Part shown: positions 22,377 through 34,445 of the stretch, one piece after another
Layout of the letters: the number at the start of each line of letters is the position of its first letter
Position numbering within the stretch: the stretch's first letter is position 1
Assembly: GCF_000499845.2 (NCBI RefSeq)
Contig: NC_023759.2
Span: forward strand, 38,091,785-38,155,784
Reading direction: 5' to 3'
DNA: 64,000 nt
From: Phaseolus vulgaris
Taxonomy: Eukaryota; Streptophyta; Magnoliopsida; Fabales; Fabaceae
Program-made: the position numbers and the translations under genes
Notes under the pieces: model-generated
What the model was told of the DNA's origin: nothing
Seen by the model: only the letters and a program-made list of their open reading frames with translations
Database searches by the model: none

Positions 22377-24172
22377 TTCTACACTGCTGTTATCTCTATC
22401 AAAAGTACTGTTCTGTGATCTATTAGTATGTTGTTTTTAGGTTCATCATCTACTCATTCAGCATGGGTGTTGTTTGTTACCACTGTTGTCATGTAACTGT
22501 GATTTTTTAAACATATTTATAGTTTCTGCCAAATAATGAGGTGTCTCATTGTGCATTGTGCTGTCTTCAGAATAAGTTGGGAATAAGCTGCCAAAAGAAC
22601 AAAAGATATAGCGATTAAATAATGAAGTAATCAATTAATTAACCAAAATAACTAAAGGACAAATCAATAAGAATATTCGTTTTAATTACTTAATATCATT
22701 GTTTCATAGTTTAGTAAAAAAAATTAATTACTTGAAAAATAAAAACTTTAGATTTAAAAGTTATTTTATTATTTTAAACTGAAAAATACTTTTATATTAA
22801 AATTTATTGAATACAGTCAGATCTGGCTTAAAGAAATTGTATCAGTTTGGTTGGACTCATACTTTAATGATCAAAAAGTCTAGTTTCTTTCTATCATATC
22901 GGATACATTTTTTATTCAAATTAAGTACACAAATAAAATTAATTTAATTTAATATAAACCTAAATTCATTTAGATTGTTGGCTGAATGGACTGAGCTAAA
23001 ATCAACCTACTTCAAAATTCCTAAAGTATTGATCAGGAGTGCCTCATTGAAATAACATGATATGATATTATTCACTTATTCAATGTAGCTTTTTCCATAA
23101 TCAGTTGTGACTATAGCCAAGGCATAGATATAAATACAAAAAATAAAAAAATCTCATGGCAGTAATGTTGTTCTTCTATTGTATGACCCTCCAGGATACC
23201 AAAATGTTGCAAAGTCAGCAGCCCGCTAATTAATATTATAGAAAATAATTAGATACAATGAATTGATAGAATCCAAGTTCGAAACAAAAATAAAATACTT
23301 TGATTGGTTAAAAGTTTTTCTATAAACACTAATGACGGAAGAAAAAATGGCTTTTCCGAAAAGCTAATTTTAATTATGCACAACTATGCACATAAGCTTA
23401 ATTTTAGTTTATAGAAAAAGTTTATTTAATTATTTTGTTTATCTTCGTCTTAAATATAAGTACTAATGGAGATGTTTATCTAAACAGGATTTAGAACAAC
23501 TCGTAAGATGAAGTGTAGCTATTATACCTGGATGGAGAATAGGAAAAAGCATGCAAGGCCTAACCATGAATGGAGGTTGTAGAAATTGTCAATGCCCTTG
23601 TCAATGTGAAACATCCAAGCAACCCAGATACCGATCAAGTTCAAAATGAAAGCAACAAATTGTAAGGTGAGATGATTGATCTTTTGAAGTTTTTAGTTCC
23701 AGATAGAGTCTTGTATGCAAGCATCCCTGTAAATTGCCAGAATAAAAGAAGGTAGTTTCTAACATGAAAGTATCTATTGATATTGATTTACATTCAGATT
23801 ATGAAAAAAATCATACATGGAGACAAAACAAACATCAAATCTTATTTGAACTTAAGTACATGATAAAATACTTAAATGTAGTTATTATTCAATCAAATTT
23901 TGTGTTGAAAATATTTGCAGTTAAATGAATGTAGTTGAGTGTAGTGTAAAATTTGTAGAACAAATATAAATTATTCTCATGTGAAGCTGAAGTTCTTATC
24001 TCTTGAAGTTTGGTGTGATTTGAACATATGGAACTTGCAAAATCATAATTATGAACACATGGCACAGGTATATGGATAATAGAAATTTGTGCGTGATTTC
24101 ATAGTTTGCGTGGTTAAGGTAAGGCTCTTGAGATGAATTGAATGCATTGGTTAACTTTAAACATGTTATCAG
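22377..24172. other. Spacer B, proximal part
   Basis: This is paralogous to 1036-2712 with few differences. The array junction, where the gene's 3' flank passes into the spacer proper, is at about 22689. No gene was recognised. Confidence 0.7.
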
Positions 24173-24777
24173 CTGGTGACATGCTTGACATTTCCTTAAA
24201 TAGATTTGATGGTAATATTAGGTATTATCATTCTTCAGCAATCCTTACACTTTTATTTTCTTGTCCTTCTTTGTAGAGTCTATGTATTGCAGGTTTGTCT
24301 AATGGTTATCAACAGTCTTCTACCAGTTTTTCTGTTGCCTCAGGGGGGACATTTCGTCAATGGGGTGCAGAGAACATTTCGTTGATTCCCAGTCCTGTAT
24401 TCTCAGTCAACAGGAGTCACTCATATTATCACATATGAACATAGATTCTAATACTAATGGAGGTGCCTTTCCGGTGTAGAGTCTACTATGGTACCACTGT
24501 CACAACTTCAGTAGCAGAAGCAGCATGTTGGTGGCCAAAATAGTCATGTATTATTGCAGAACCTCAACAGTCAAATGGGTATTGGACTGAGATCTGGTTT
24601 ACTACAGAAGCCATTTACAAACTCAAATGGTGCTATAAATAGTGGATAGGGCTTGATTGGAAACAATATACAGCTTGCAAACGAACCTGGCACTTCTTCT
24701 GACAGCTATGCCTCCACTTATGCAAATTCACCTAAACACTTGCACCGGCACTTTGATCAAAATCAGAAACAAGTAAG
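24173..24777 (+). pseudogene. HAC1/CBP-like histone acetyltransferase fragment, copy B (uninterrupted)
   Basis: The exon at 24293-24777 has an AG before it and GT after it. It shows GFSNGYQQSSTSFSVASGG, then blocks like GGQNSH and GLLQKPFTNSNGAINSG, then ANEPGTSSDSYASTYANSP, in the order found in the N-terminal region of plant HAC1-type acetyltransferases. A stop (TAG in place of a codon after AINSG, about 24647) and indels near 24360 and 24425 break the frame. No catalytic domain is nearby. This copy preserves the order and orientation from before the CACTA insertion and inversion in copy A. Confidence 0.62.
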
Positions 24778-26939
24778 GTAATATTTTTCTCACTCCTTTT
24801 AATTTTGTTTTATCAAGGAATGAGCCTAAGACTTTTACCTGTAACCTAACACCTGTATTAAGCTTCATAACCTTTTAGGACTATGTTTTTTGTGAGTTTA
24901 CACATCTGTGTGTCTGTTTACATATTGCATGTTCTGTATTGAATGATAGCACAGGGTAATCAATGTAAAAGAAAGTTGTAGACTAGAGTACAAAAGAAAT
25001 TGATGATTAAGTTTGTATATGAACTGAAAGCTGTTAGAACAACTAGATCATCTCTTTTTATCTGTCATTGGATGTTCTTTTTTCCTTCTCTCACATTGTT
25101 GTGTTGATATGTTGTCTTTTCTTATAGGCACTTGGGCATATATATGTTCAGCTTGGTTAAAGTGAAAAAGGGCAGGACTTTATTAGGAGAGCTACAAAAA
25201 TGATTTGGGGATGCTCACGTGAATGCTTCTAGAACACCTTTTGCATTGATATTTTTAAATTTTTTTGTGTTCAGTGTTGTGCAATATAATATTTATAATA
25301 TTTGCTACACTTGTTTTGATTACTTGTTGAGTTAATGTTCTATAATGAAAAACTTTATTAGGTTAAGTTGTTATTTATGTTTTTTATTTGAGTTAGTGGG
25401 AATATTTAGTATTTTTTTTAAATATGAGATTATATATATTTGAATAAAAATTGTCATTTGTTCTATCTCCCTTGTTTTTGGTGAAGTATTTTTTTTTCCA
25501 ATTAATATTGTTGTTAGCTCTCTTCCTTTTTCTGATGTGATTCTTCATTTTTTGGTATATAATTTCATTAATTAAAATTCAATAGATTTCGAATTGATTC
25601 ATTTGCTGTTGCTAAAAGTGAAAAAATTGATAATTGAACTATAACATTCTTGATATAGTTTCAATTTTTGGTTTGTCAAAAAAGATTCATTGTCTTGCAG
25701 ACATTTCTTGAGCTGAGAGAATTATTAATTCTTTATGACACATGAGCTGCACTAGATCCATTAAAAAATGTAATGGATATAGAGTTTATCATATGTTCTT
25801 TTTTTGGTTTGGAAATTTTATAATTTATCATATGAATGGACTTTTGAAGTTTCATAATTTGTTATGATATAGATATTGTAATTGTGGTCCAGACTCAAAC
25901 TCTTTTTAAGAAGGGAGGTCAAGAAGTACCAATTGAATTACTAAATAATGTTGGTACACCTCAGTTTGAAAGGATTCAAGTTTGATTTTTTTAGTTGTAA
26001 CTTATATGTCACTCCTTTTTTTCAACATAATAGATGTTGGATAGTTGAATTTAGAAGGAGAAAATATTGATTTTATTATTCAATAATGAGAATATAGTGC
26101 TAATATAAGGACTATTTTACAATATTGTTTGAGAGAATGTAGTTCGTAGATTTTGCCTATCATCCATATGTACAAACTTTTGATTTATTTGAATAAACTT
26201 CTCCACAAGTTTTTTGTTTTTATATTAACTTGTCTAAAAGTTTTTGTTTATTTATTTTTTATTTTTGCATAAGGTAGTCTTAGCTTATTAAAAATCTTAT
26301 TGCATTTTTTTTTAATTTTTGTCTCTCTTAAGTGTTTACAGAAAAATTTATCCAAACAAGCTTTAGCAAAGACTATTTGCTTTCCTAGACTAATATTAAT
26401 TGAGTGCAACTCCTTAGACAATGAAATACCCATACCTATATTCATAATTGTATTAGAATTCTAGTCAATGTAGAATATCAATGTAGAATAGGTTCTATCT
26501 TAGATATAAGTAAATCTGCATTAGCTAAAAAAAAACATTATCTAAATTTTTTTAAATGATAGCATTGTTTATTTTCATAAATTTTGTTTGATAAAAGTTA
26601 TCAATATAATAAATTTACTTTTTTATAATAAGAATCAAACCTAAATATTTATGTTTATTATTCCAACATCAATAACTAAATGGATCTTAATGAATAAGAT
26701 GAATGATTTAATAAGTAATATGTATTTCTTATATCAATATAATTATTTGGTATTAATACGAAATTATACCTATATAGTATTATGAAACCTTGAAAAGTAA
26801 ATAAAAAAAAGTTGAAGGGTAGTAATGTATTAATGTTAGGTGGTAGAAGAAGAACAAAGGGTCTGAGAAAATTGTTGGACTATTTTGGTTCAACATTTTT
26901 ATTATTTATCATCTAATTTTTTATATATACACCTCTTAG
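24778..26939. other. Spacer B, middle part with empty transposon sites
   Basis: This is paralogous to 12517-17000. It holds the unfilled target sites GAATTTAGA (26047-26055) and GAATATAGT (26090-26098) of the two Mutator-type elements. No gene. Confidence 0.7.
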
Positions 26940-27245
26940 AAGTAATGGAGGGTTTGAAAACTGCCGGTAATAATGGGAGCTTGAAAACCATCGAGAATAA
27001 CGGGGATTTTCAAAACCAACAGAAATAACGGGAGTTTCCAAATCGTCGGGAGTAACGGGGATTTCCAAACTGCTGAAAAGTAATTATTTTCTAGGAGTTC
27101 GTAAAAACCGTTGGTAATCCGTAGGCGATGCTGGATCTATCAGAAGAAAAGCAAACCATAGATAACGTACTTAACAAAGGTTAAAACCGTCGAAAATGCA
27201 AAAAGTAATTCCATTAAAAACAATTTTTTTTGTAGTATTTTTTAA
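26940..27245. repeat. Degenerate tandem repeat of about 30 bp, copy B
   Basis: This is the counterpart of 17000-17290, with the same unit and decay. It ends near 27231 with TTTTTTTTGTAGT, which resembles a CACTA terminus read backwards. Confidence 0.5.
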
Positions 27246-27374
27246 TCTCTTTTAACATTTCAAAATACTAACTAAAATATATTTTATTTTCTTAAAAGAA
27301 AGTATTTCCCATAATATAAAACAAGGAAGAGAAAATAAAGATAAAGATATTATTGAAATAAAATGAGTGTTTTT

Positions 27375-27705
27375 TATTATTGAAATATATTATTGAAGGA
27401 AGAAGTAAGAGGACATGGAAGCTGTCTGGCTGCAGAGACCGGGGGTTTTCTTTGGCAAATTCTGATGTTATCAAAATGCAGCTATCTTTGTCATGATGAA
27501 AAGGGATGGGAGGGAGTTCTTTTTTCACATCTTTTCAGTAGCTGTTCAGTAGGTTGCTAATTCCAGGAGTTTCTTCTTTTGCTGGTTTATGTGCAGATCA
27601 AGTTCCTTTGGTTGGGACTCCTTAATAATTTAAGTTCTAGTGTTAAGTGCTTTAATTCTCAATTTGTTTTGTTCTTTGTTTAAAAAAGTGGTTATGTATA
27701 AAAAA
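27375..27705. other. Insertion of about 330 bp present only in spacer B
   Basis: Spacer A passes directly from the AAATGAGAGTTTTTTT block (about 17461) to the ATATTAACATTCTCTCC block (17498). In spacer B about 330 bp of less AT-rich, transcript-like sequence lie between. It has no long frame; a minus-strand frame of 78 codons is not convincing. It could be a captured UTR or exon piece. No clear termini or target duplication were found. Confidence 0.5.
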
Positions 27706-28070
27706 AATATAATATAATTGTATATATTAACATTCTCTCCTCCCATCATAATTTTTATTGCGCTAAAATATATTGAGTATAAAATGTACCTTTATCAATT
27801 AATAATTTTATATAATTTTTTCATCCATTCATATAAAATATTAAAATTTAAACATAATAATAAAATTATTAAAAAAATTATATTTTAATATATTTTAAAA
27901 TATACTCTGTGTTATTAAAAAGAGATAATAAATTAATATAAAATTGTGTAGATACAATCTATATTAAAAGAACTTTAAATTTAATTAATTGTAAGTTTTT
28001 AAAAATTATAATGCGATTAAAACTATTAAATAATGTAACATTTAATATAAGCTATATAGTACAAATACAG

Positions 28071-28071
28071 G

Positions 28072-28098
<27 letters not shown>
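28071..28098. repeat. (TA)n microsatellite upstream of P450 copy C
   Basis: A TA run with a counterpart of different length before copy B (17820-17838). Confidence 0.85.
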
Positions 28099-28102
<4 letters not shown>

Positions 28103-28353
28103 AGTTTACTATTCACAAAGGACCACTTTTCATAGGACCACATTCATAATTGAGAAGGTTTGGGACTATTTGATGTCTGTTTTGGTTTGACAACCTTAGT
28201 TTTTAATCAAATTGGTTGAAATATTGCTATCAATGGTGTGATTCCAAATATAAAATAACATTAAGGAATTTAATTTCATATTTATAAAGGTAAAATATAG
28301 CTAGTATTATGTAGGGATAAAATATTTTTACATTTATTTAATCCCAAACTACT

Positions 28354-28362
28354 TATATAAAT
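28354..28362 (+). promoter_or_regulatory. TATA box of P450 copy C
   Basis: TATATAAAT lies about 110 bp before the ATG and is conserved before copy B. The implied 5' leader contains the purine run CCAAGAAAAAAAAGCAG. Confidence 0.5.
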
Positions 28363-28470
28363 GCATAGGAGATTAGTGTGTCACTAAGACCCACAATGGT
28401 AGTGTTGTGGAACTTGTAATAGTTTGAACTCCAAGAAAAAAAAGCAGATAGAGTGACCAAAAACTCATCA

Positions 28471-30098
28471 ATGGATGCTGCTGGTGCAACCCTTTTGGGT
28501 TACATCTTCTCCTTCTCCTTAGCTTTCATTCTTTTCACTCTACTTTTGAAGTCCCTTGGCATTTTACAAACAAAAAATGGCAGTGTTGGAGCTCCACCAT
28601 CTCCACCATCGCTTCCCATTATCGGTCATCTCCACCTTGTGGGTTCCGTTGTACCGAAATCATTCCAAGCTCTGGCTCGCCGTTATGGCCCTCTCATTCA
28701 GCTCCGTTTAGGTGCCTCAACATGCGTAGTTGTCTCCAACGCCCAAGTCGCCAAAGAAGTCATGAAAACACATGACCTCAATTTCTGTTACCGACCCCAG
28801 TTTGGATCCTCAGAGAACTACTCGTACAAAGGCTCTGATTTCGTCACTGCCCCATATGGCCCTTATTGGCGCTTCATCAAAAAGCTTTGCGTTACTCAAC
28901 TTCTCTCCACCACGCAGCTTGGGCGCTTACGGCACATCCGGCAGCAGGAGATAGAGAAGCTCTTGAAATCTCTCCTGGAGTGTTCCTCTGAAGGCAGGGA
29001 AACGAATTTGAACCGTGATCTTGCTGCTTTGACCAACAATGTCCTGTGTCGGATGGCCATGAGTACGACCTGTTGTTTGGACGACGTTAATGATGGTGAG
29101 GATATTATTGGCCTGGTGACGGAGTTTATGCACATGGGAGCAAAGTTGAGCATGGGTGAGGTGTTGGGACCTTTGGGAAAGTTTGACTTGTTTGGGTATG
29201 GGAAGAAGCTTGTCAGAATAGTTGGTAAATTCGACGGGATTTTGGAGCGCATCTTACAGGAACATGAAGCGAACAACTCCGAAAGAGGGGACATGATGGA
29301 TATTCTATTGCGAGTCCACAAAGATCCAAATGCTGAGATGAGGTTAACAAGGAATGATATCAAGGCCTTCTTCCTGGTAAGTTCTTATCTTTTGCCTTGG
29401 ATATTCACTGTTTTTTATGTAAAAAAGTTTCACATTTTTAGAACGGAGTAGAGTAGAAAAGTATTATAGTTTTTGTGGTGTGTTGCAAGGATATTTTCCT
29501 AGCGGGAACAGACACGTCTTCAACAGCGTCCCAATGGGCCATGGCAGAAATCATGAACAACCCAGGAGTGTTGACGAAGGTGAGGGAAGAGATTGATGCA
29601 GTGGTGGGTTCTAGCAGGTTGGTTACTGAATCAGACCTTCCAAATCTACCTTATCTCCAAGCTGTTGTGAAGGAAGTGCTAAGACTCCACCCAACGGCAC
29701 CATTCGCTCTTAGAGAATCGGCAGAGGACTGCACCATCAACGGGTATGATATAAAGAGCCAGACACGGACACTGATCAATGTGTACGCCATCATGCGGGA
29801 CCCAGAAGCGTGGGCGAATCCAGAGGAGTTTATACCAGAAAGGTTCTTGTTGGACGACAGTGATGAGATGAAGGGTGGTGATTTCAGGTACCTTCCATTT
29901 GGATCTGGGAGGAGGGGATGTCCTGGATCTTCACTTGCCCTAACGGTTATACAAGGGACAGTTGCATCACTGATCCAATGTTTTGAATGGAAGACGAAAG
30001 GGGGAGAGAGGGTTTGTTTGGAAGAAGGATCATCATTTTCTACAGGATTGGCAAAACCACTTGTTTGTTACCCTGTCACTCGTTTTAATCCTTTTTAA
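28471..30098 (+). CDS. Cytochrome P450, copy C (intact, 504 aa)
   Basis: Exon 1 is 28471-29376, exon 2 is 29490-30098, and a 113-bp phase-0 intron lies between them at the usual A-type position before the I-helix. The first ATG of the frame (MDAAGATLLGY) is chosen: it gives the N-terminal anchor (about residues 7-30) and the [15 protein letters not shown] proline hinge. AGTDTS is at 307-312, ExxR at 364-367, PERF at 418-421, and the haem loop [11 protein letters not shown] has its ligand at Cys446. The product is an ER-bound haem monooxygenase. It is clan 71 and resembles CYP712/CYP705 and CYP93 proteins; subfamily and substrate remain open. Of the three tandem copies it is the only one seen complete and undamaged, so it is the likely functional member. 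Confidence 0.93.
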
Positions 30099-30395
30099 TT
30101 CTACACTGCTGTTATGTCTATCAAAACTACTGTTCTATCATCTACTATTATGTTGTTTTTAGGTTCATCATCTACTCATTCACAATTCCTGTTGTTTGTT
30201 ACCACTGTTGTCATGTAACTGTGATTTTTTAAACATATTTATAGTTTCTGCCAAATAATGAGGTGTCTCATTGTGCATTGTGCTGTCTTCAGAATAAGTT
30301 GGGAAAGCTGCCAAACGAAAAAAAGATCGCGCGATTAAATAATGAAGTAATTAATTAATTAACCAACTAAAAGGACAAATAAAAAAGAATATTCG

Positions 30396-30569
30396 TTTTA
30401 ATTATTCATTATGCAAATCACCATATAATATTATTCAATTTCTTTTATCAAACATGGGTACGGGATGATAAATGTTATTCAATTTTTCCAAATACAAATA
30501 AGAATGACATTGAGTATATAATTAACGGTTCTGTATCTGTAATTTGTCCATTTTTTAATATTTTTTTTA

Positions 30570-30609
<40 letters not shown>

Positions 30610-32338
30610 TATTAATAATCAATATCAATAACTACATATAAATAGAGGCTCCACACACATATATATATATATATATATTAATAATCAATATCAATAACTA
30701 CATATAAATAGAGGCTCCACAAAAAGAAAATTTATACAGCTAAAAATATTCAAACAACAGAAAATAAAAATAAACAAATATACTACTTTAGAATAAATCC
30801 CTATCCTGTATATGTATGTAGCGTCTGAATACATTATTCTTTTTTGCTGTAGGATTTGAATCTAACTATAAAGGATAACTCTATTTTTTATACCATCATA
30901 TTACAACTTTTAATATTTTTAATATTATTTAATTACAAATTTATTTTATTATATATATTTATATTTAATTCATCATATTAAAAATTATATATAACTTTTA
31001 TAATTGTCAAAGTATTATTTCTTAATTATAAATTATTTCTTTCATTTATATATATATATATGAGTTTTAACATTTCATTACCCACATATATTATATGTTG
31101 CGTGTGTGAATGGTAGCTAAAGTTTAAGATTAGTTGTCAAAAGAGAATATCGGCTAAAAATAAACCCTATTAGAATCGGCTAAAAGTAAACCCTATAAGA
31201 ATCAGACACACCACCAATTCTATAATTAATAGAAAAAATATTTAAATGATTAAGTTTAATGTCAGAGAGAAGTCTACACTAACCGTAAGAAGAAAAAAAC
31301 AAAAATAGAAAGTAATAAAAAATATCATAAAGTGAAATTAGTGTTTAAGTAATAATATTTTAGTGTTAGTTTCATCAACACACAGAAATGAATAAATATT
31401 AATTAATATTACAAGAAAATTATTAAATAAAAATTAAATTTTTAAATAAAAAATAATTATTTATTAACTAATTTAAAAGTTAATTTATAATTTTTTTAAT
31501 AATAAAAATATTTTAAATATTAATAACTTATTTAATTTTTAAAATAATATTTATTTTAATTAATATAATAATTAATTATTTTTATTTTTAAAATTTATTT
31601 TTATTTAATATTAAACAATTATTTTTTTAAAGTAGGTACTGCAAGTTTCACCGATGCTAATGAAAAAATATAACGTCAGTGAGACTAACGTTAATGGAAT
31701 TATGAAAGAAAAAAAGTAAAAAATTATTGACCATATGTTTTAATATGAGTCATTACTCATTTTTTTTCCACGCGACATTTTTCGTTCTCAAAAATCTTTT
31801 TCCCTCTTTTCCCCAACTCTCGTGCTCCCATTCTTTTCATTTGCGATTTTTACTGATACTCCAATTTGTGTGAAGAATCTTTGTAAAGTAGAGTTATTAG
31901 CGCAGGGAGGACGTGGTGGTGAGAAGTAGCTGTTGTGGTGATCCTAGAATTCTTGAAGTAGATATGAAAGTGTGTGGGTGGATGACTTAAATGTGAGTTT
32001 TCTAATTTTGTATTGTTAAAGTGTTTTGCAGTGTTGATGATCCCTTGTATAGCACAAGTTGGTTTTTGATATGTGGCTAATTTACTCATTTGATTGTGTT
32101 TGTCACATATAAATTGGTATCTATTCTAGCTAGCTAACTAGATGATCTTTAGCTAGAGCATCCAAGATAAACAATGATTTTCAATGTTAGTGTTTTGTCC
32201 TTTTTATCGGTTTCCCTTCATTCTTATAGAACCCTCTAACCCTTCTCCTCTTGTATGTGACTTAATTCTTTCATAACTTTTCGTAACTTTCTTCGATTAT
32301 TTTACCGAGAGTTGTGAAGATTTTGTAACGTTGTGAAC
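30396..32338. other. Gene-free region after the tandem array, with TA repeats and a short tandem duplication
   Basis: Homology to the other copies' 3' flanks stops at about 30396, marking the right edge of the array. A TA run is at 30574-30607. A block of about 50 bp (ATTAATAATCAATATCAATA...GAGGCTCCAC) occurs twice, at about 30610-30653 and 30676-30720. The rest is AT-rich with no gene recognised; a minus-strand frame at 31850-32089 has no family resemblance. Confidence 0.65.
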
Positions 32339-33719
32339 CTTTTGGTGTCAGATTATGGCAGACTTAACTGGATCGGTCCATGACCTTACCGCCTCTCAGC
32401 TTCAGGCATGAGCCAATGAGGCTTTAACAAGCCACCTCATCCTTTCCCGACCTGATCAGCCCACCTCATTCGACTCGTATATGGATCGGCCCATGACCTC
32501 ACAACCCATCAGCCTCATGCGTGAGTCGATGAGGCTTAACAAGCTTTCAACACATCCTCCCCTTCGACCCAAACACAAGAATCAGGTCTCAATACTCACA
32601 AAGCCCCGAATAGACATTTCTTGATTTGCACACTCCGTTTTGTTTGCTCCACAACCTCGTAATGGACTATATCTCTTTGTACCCCTGAGCCAAACGCGAT
32701 ATCCTTCACAAGTTTTCCATTTTTACTTCTTCTAAACGAGTCAAACATTTTCGTCATGGCCAAACCTTGATTCGCTCTGGTATCGAAACACATGTTGTTG
32801 TCATTCCCTGTTCTTCTGATGAGCCTGTTTGTAAAGATTGTTGAGATGAAGAACCTTTTTGCTTCTTTTACGAAACCGTCTTTACTAAGCTGGGCATTCA
32901 CCTTCCTTTATCACTATTTGAGCAAGGTATTTTAAACATGATGAACGTTGCCCCGACCCAACTTCATCCTAATAATTGGGCCTTTGTCCAAGCCTTTCAA
33001 ATCCTTTGCACTCACTCATTCATTTTCCCTACACTAAATGTGTTCTTCTATTTTTTTCGAGTTTAGCCCCTCTAAACGAACCTCATAGGCTTCCCTCAAT
33101 GGTGTCTATTCCTGTTCCAATCTTCCTATAAGACATTCAAAGGAAAATTTCTCAAAGTCACAAATGGTCTCCATGATTCCGATCTATTAGAGGGATTTCC
33201 CTTATACTAGTCCTTTTGTCCAAAATGTCAAACTTCTCGCACCCTCGACGACCTAGAAAGTCATGAAATAAGCGATTGCAAAACGCTCGATGAGTTGGGC
33301 ATCATATTTGAAACCTCCATTCTTCTAAAGCTCAAGTCCCGACCCACTGACATTAAAGTCTACATTGGTACCTACACCTTCCACTTGCTTTTCCTTTCCT
33401 TCTTTATGCTCAACCTAACCTCCATATTTAAGCAGAAAACACCATGTCGTTGAGCAGAGGTGAGATGAGGCGTTGCACAAAGAACATGGAGAAAGTCACC
33501 TCGGTTGCCGTCACCATTAACTCAGAGAAAACCACCACCATTCCGCTCAAGCGCACATGCTGAGATCGTGATCTCCCAAAACTCGAGCACCTAACTTTGG
33601 AACCATCACACTCCTCTCATCAACACTCAACCTTTGGCAGCCAATCATGCCAGGGTGGGAAACCCTCTTGCGTGACCACTTCCATTCCCAACTTGTCCTC
33701 CTGGGTCGACTTTCTAAGT
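32339..33719 (+). pseudogene. Degenerate gypsy-type transposon coding fragment
   Basis: On the plus strand around 32840-33070 a broken frame reads IHLPLSLFEQGILNMMN, then NVAPTQLHPNNWAFVQAF, then PTLNVFFYFF. This pattern is that of the plant 'putative gypsy type transposon' N-terminal domain. Stops and shifts abound, and coding resemblance fades by about 33560. Repeated GATCGGYCCATGACCT/GAGTCGATGAGGCTTAACAAG-like phrases at 32370-32545 may be LTR or leader remains. No reverse transcriptase was seen. Confidence 0.5.
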
Positions 33720-34445
33720 AGGGATGCTAATGCGAAGAAGGGATGCTAATGTGAGGCGGGTTCACTAATTTAGCTCATTGACCTGTTTAGGCCCGCTCCA
33801 CATAACTCGTAATCGTGCAGCCCAATAAGGGGTGGGCGGGTTGACCCGCATAAATAAAAGAATAAAATTTTATTATGCAAAAAAAAAAAATCATACCTCA
33901 TTCACCCATTATTGCAATATGATCTTTATTTTATTTTATTTTTAAAAAAATGAATTTAATATACTAAAAAATGAATGTTTTATTTTAATTGTCTAAATGA
34001 GTTAATATCAAGAGTGAAGTGGATTTAGTTTTAAGTTAAATCTTATATTTTAAATTCGTTAATAAAAAATAATATAAAAAAAGATTTGAATAAGATAGTT
34101 AAGAAATTAGTCATCTTCATTAAAAAAATTTGTAACAAAACTTTGATAAGACACTCTTATACATTTACATACATATATAAGAAAAATAAATGCAAAACAA
34201 AACTTTAATTATTTTTAATCAAGCCTTTTAACAACTCTCATACTTGAATTCATATTTTTATCTTAATTGAATCAATTGAAACATGGATACAATTTTAATT
34301 TTTGAGCAACAAGGAATAAGTTTTTGTTATAATTAATGATATTTTAATTTTTGAAAAAAAAATATTTTTCTTATACAGGCCGGTCCGCGAGTTATCTCTT
34401 ATGCGAGGCAAGCCTATGCGGGGTGCATCAGCCTGTATTGTCATC
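33720..34445. mobile_element. Decayed MITE-like element related to the one at 17861
   Basis: It opens with duplicated GGGATGCTAATG(C/T)GA phrases and a GGCGGGTT...TTTAGGCCCGC block. It closes near 34376-34445 with GGCCGGTCCGCGAG and TATGCGGGGTGCATCAG. The middle is AT-rich. Layout and motifs match the hAT-like MITE of spacer A, but the ends are worn and no target duplication is evident. Confidence 0.45.
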
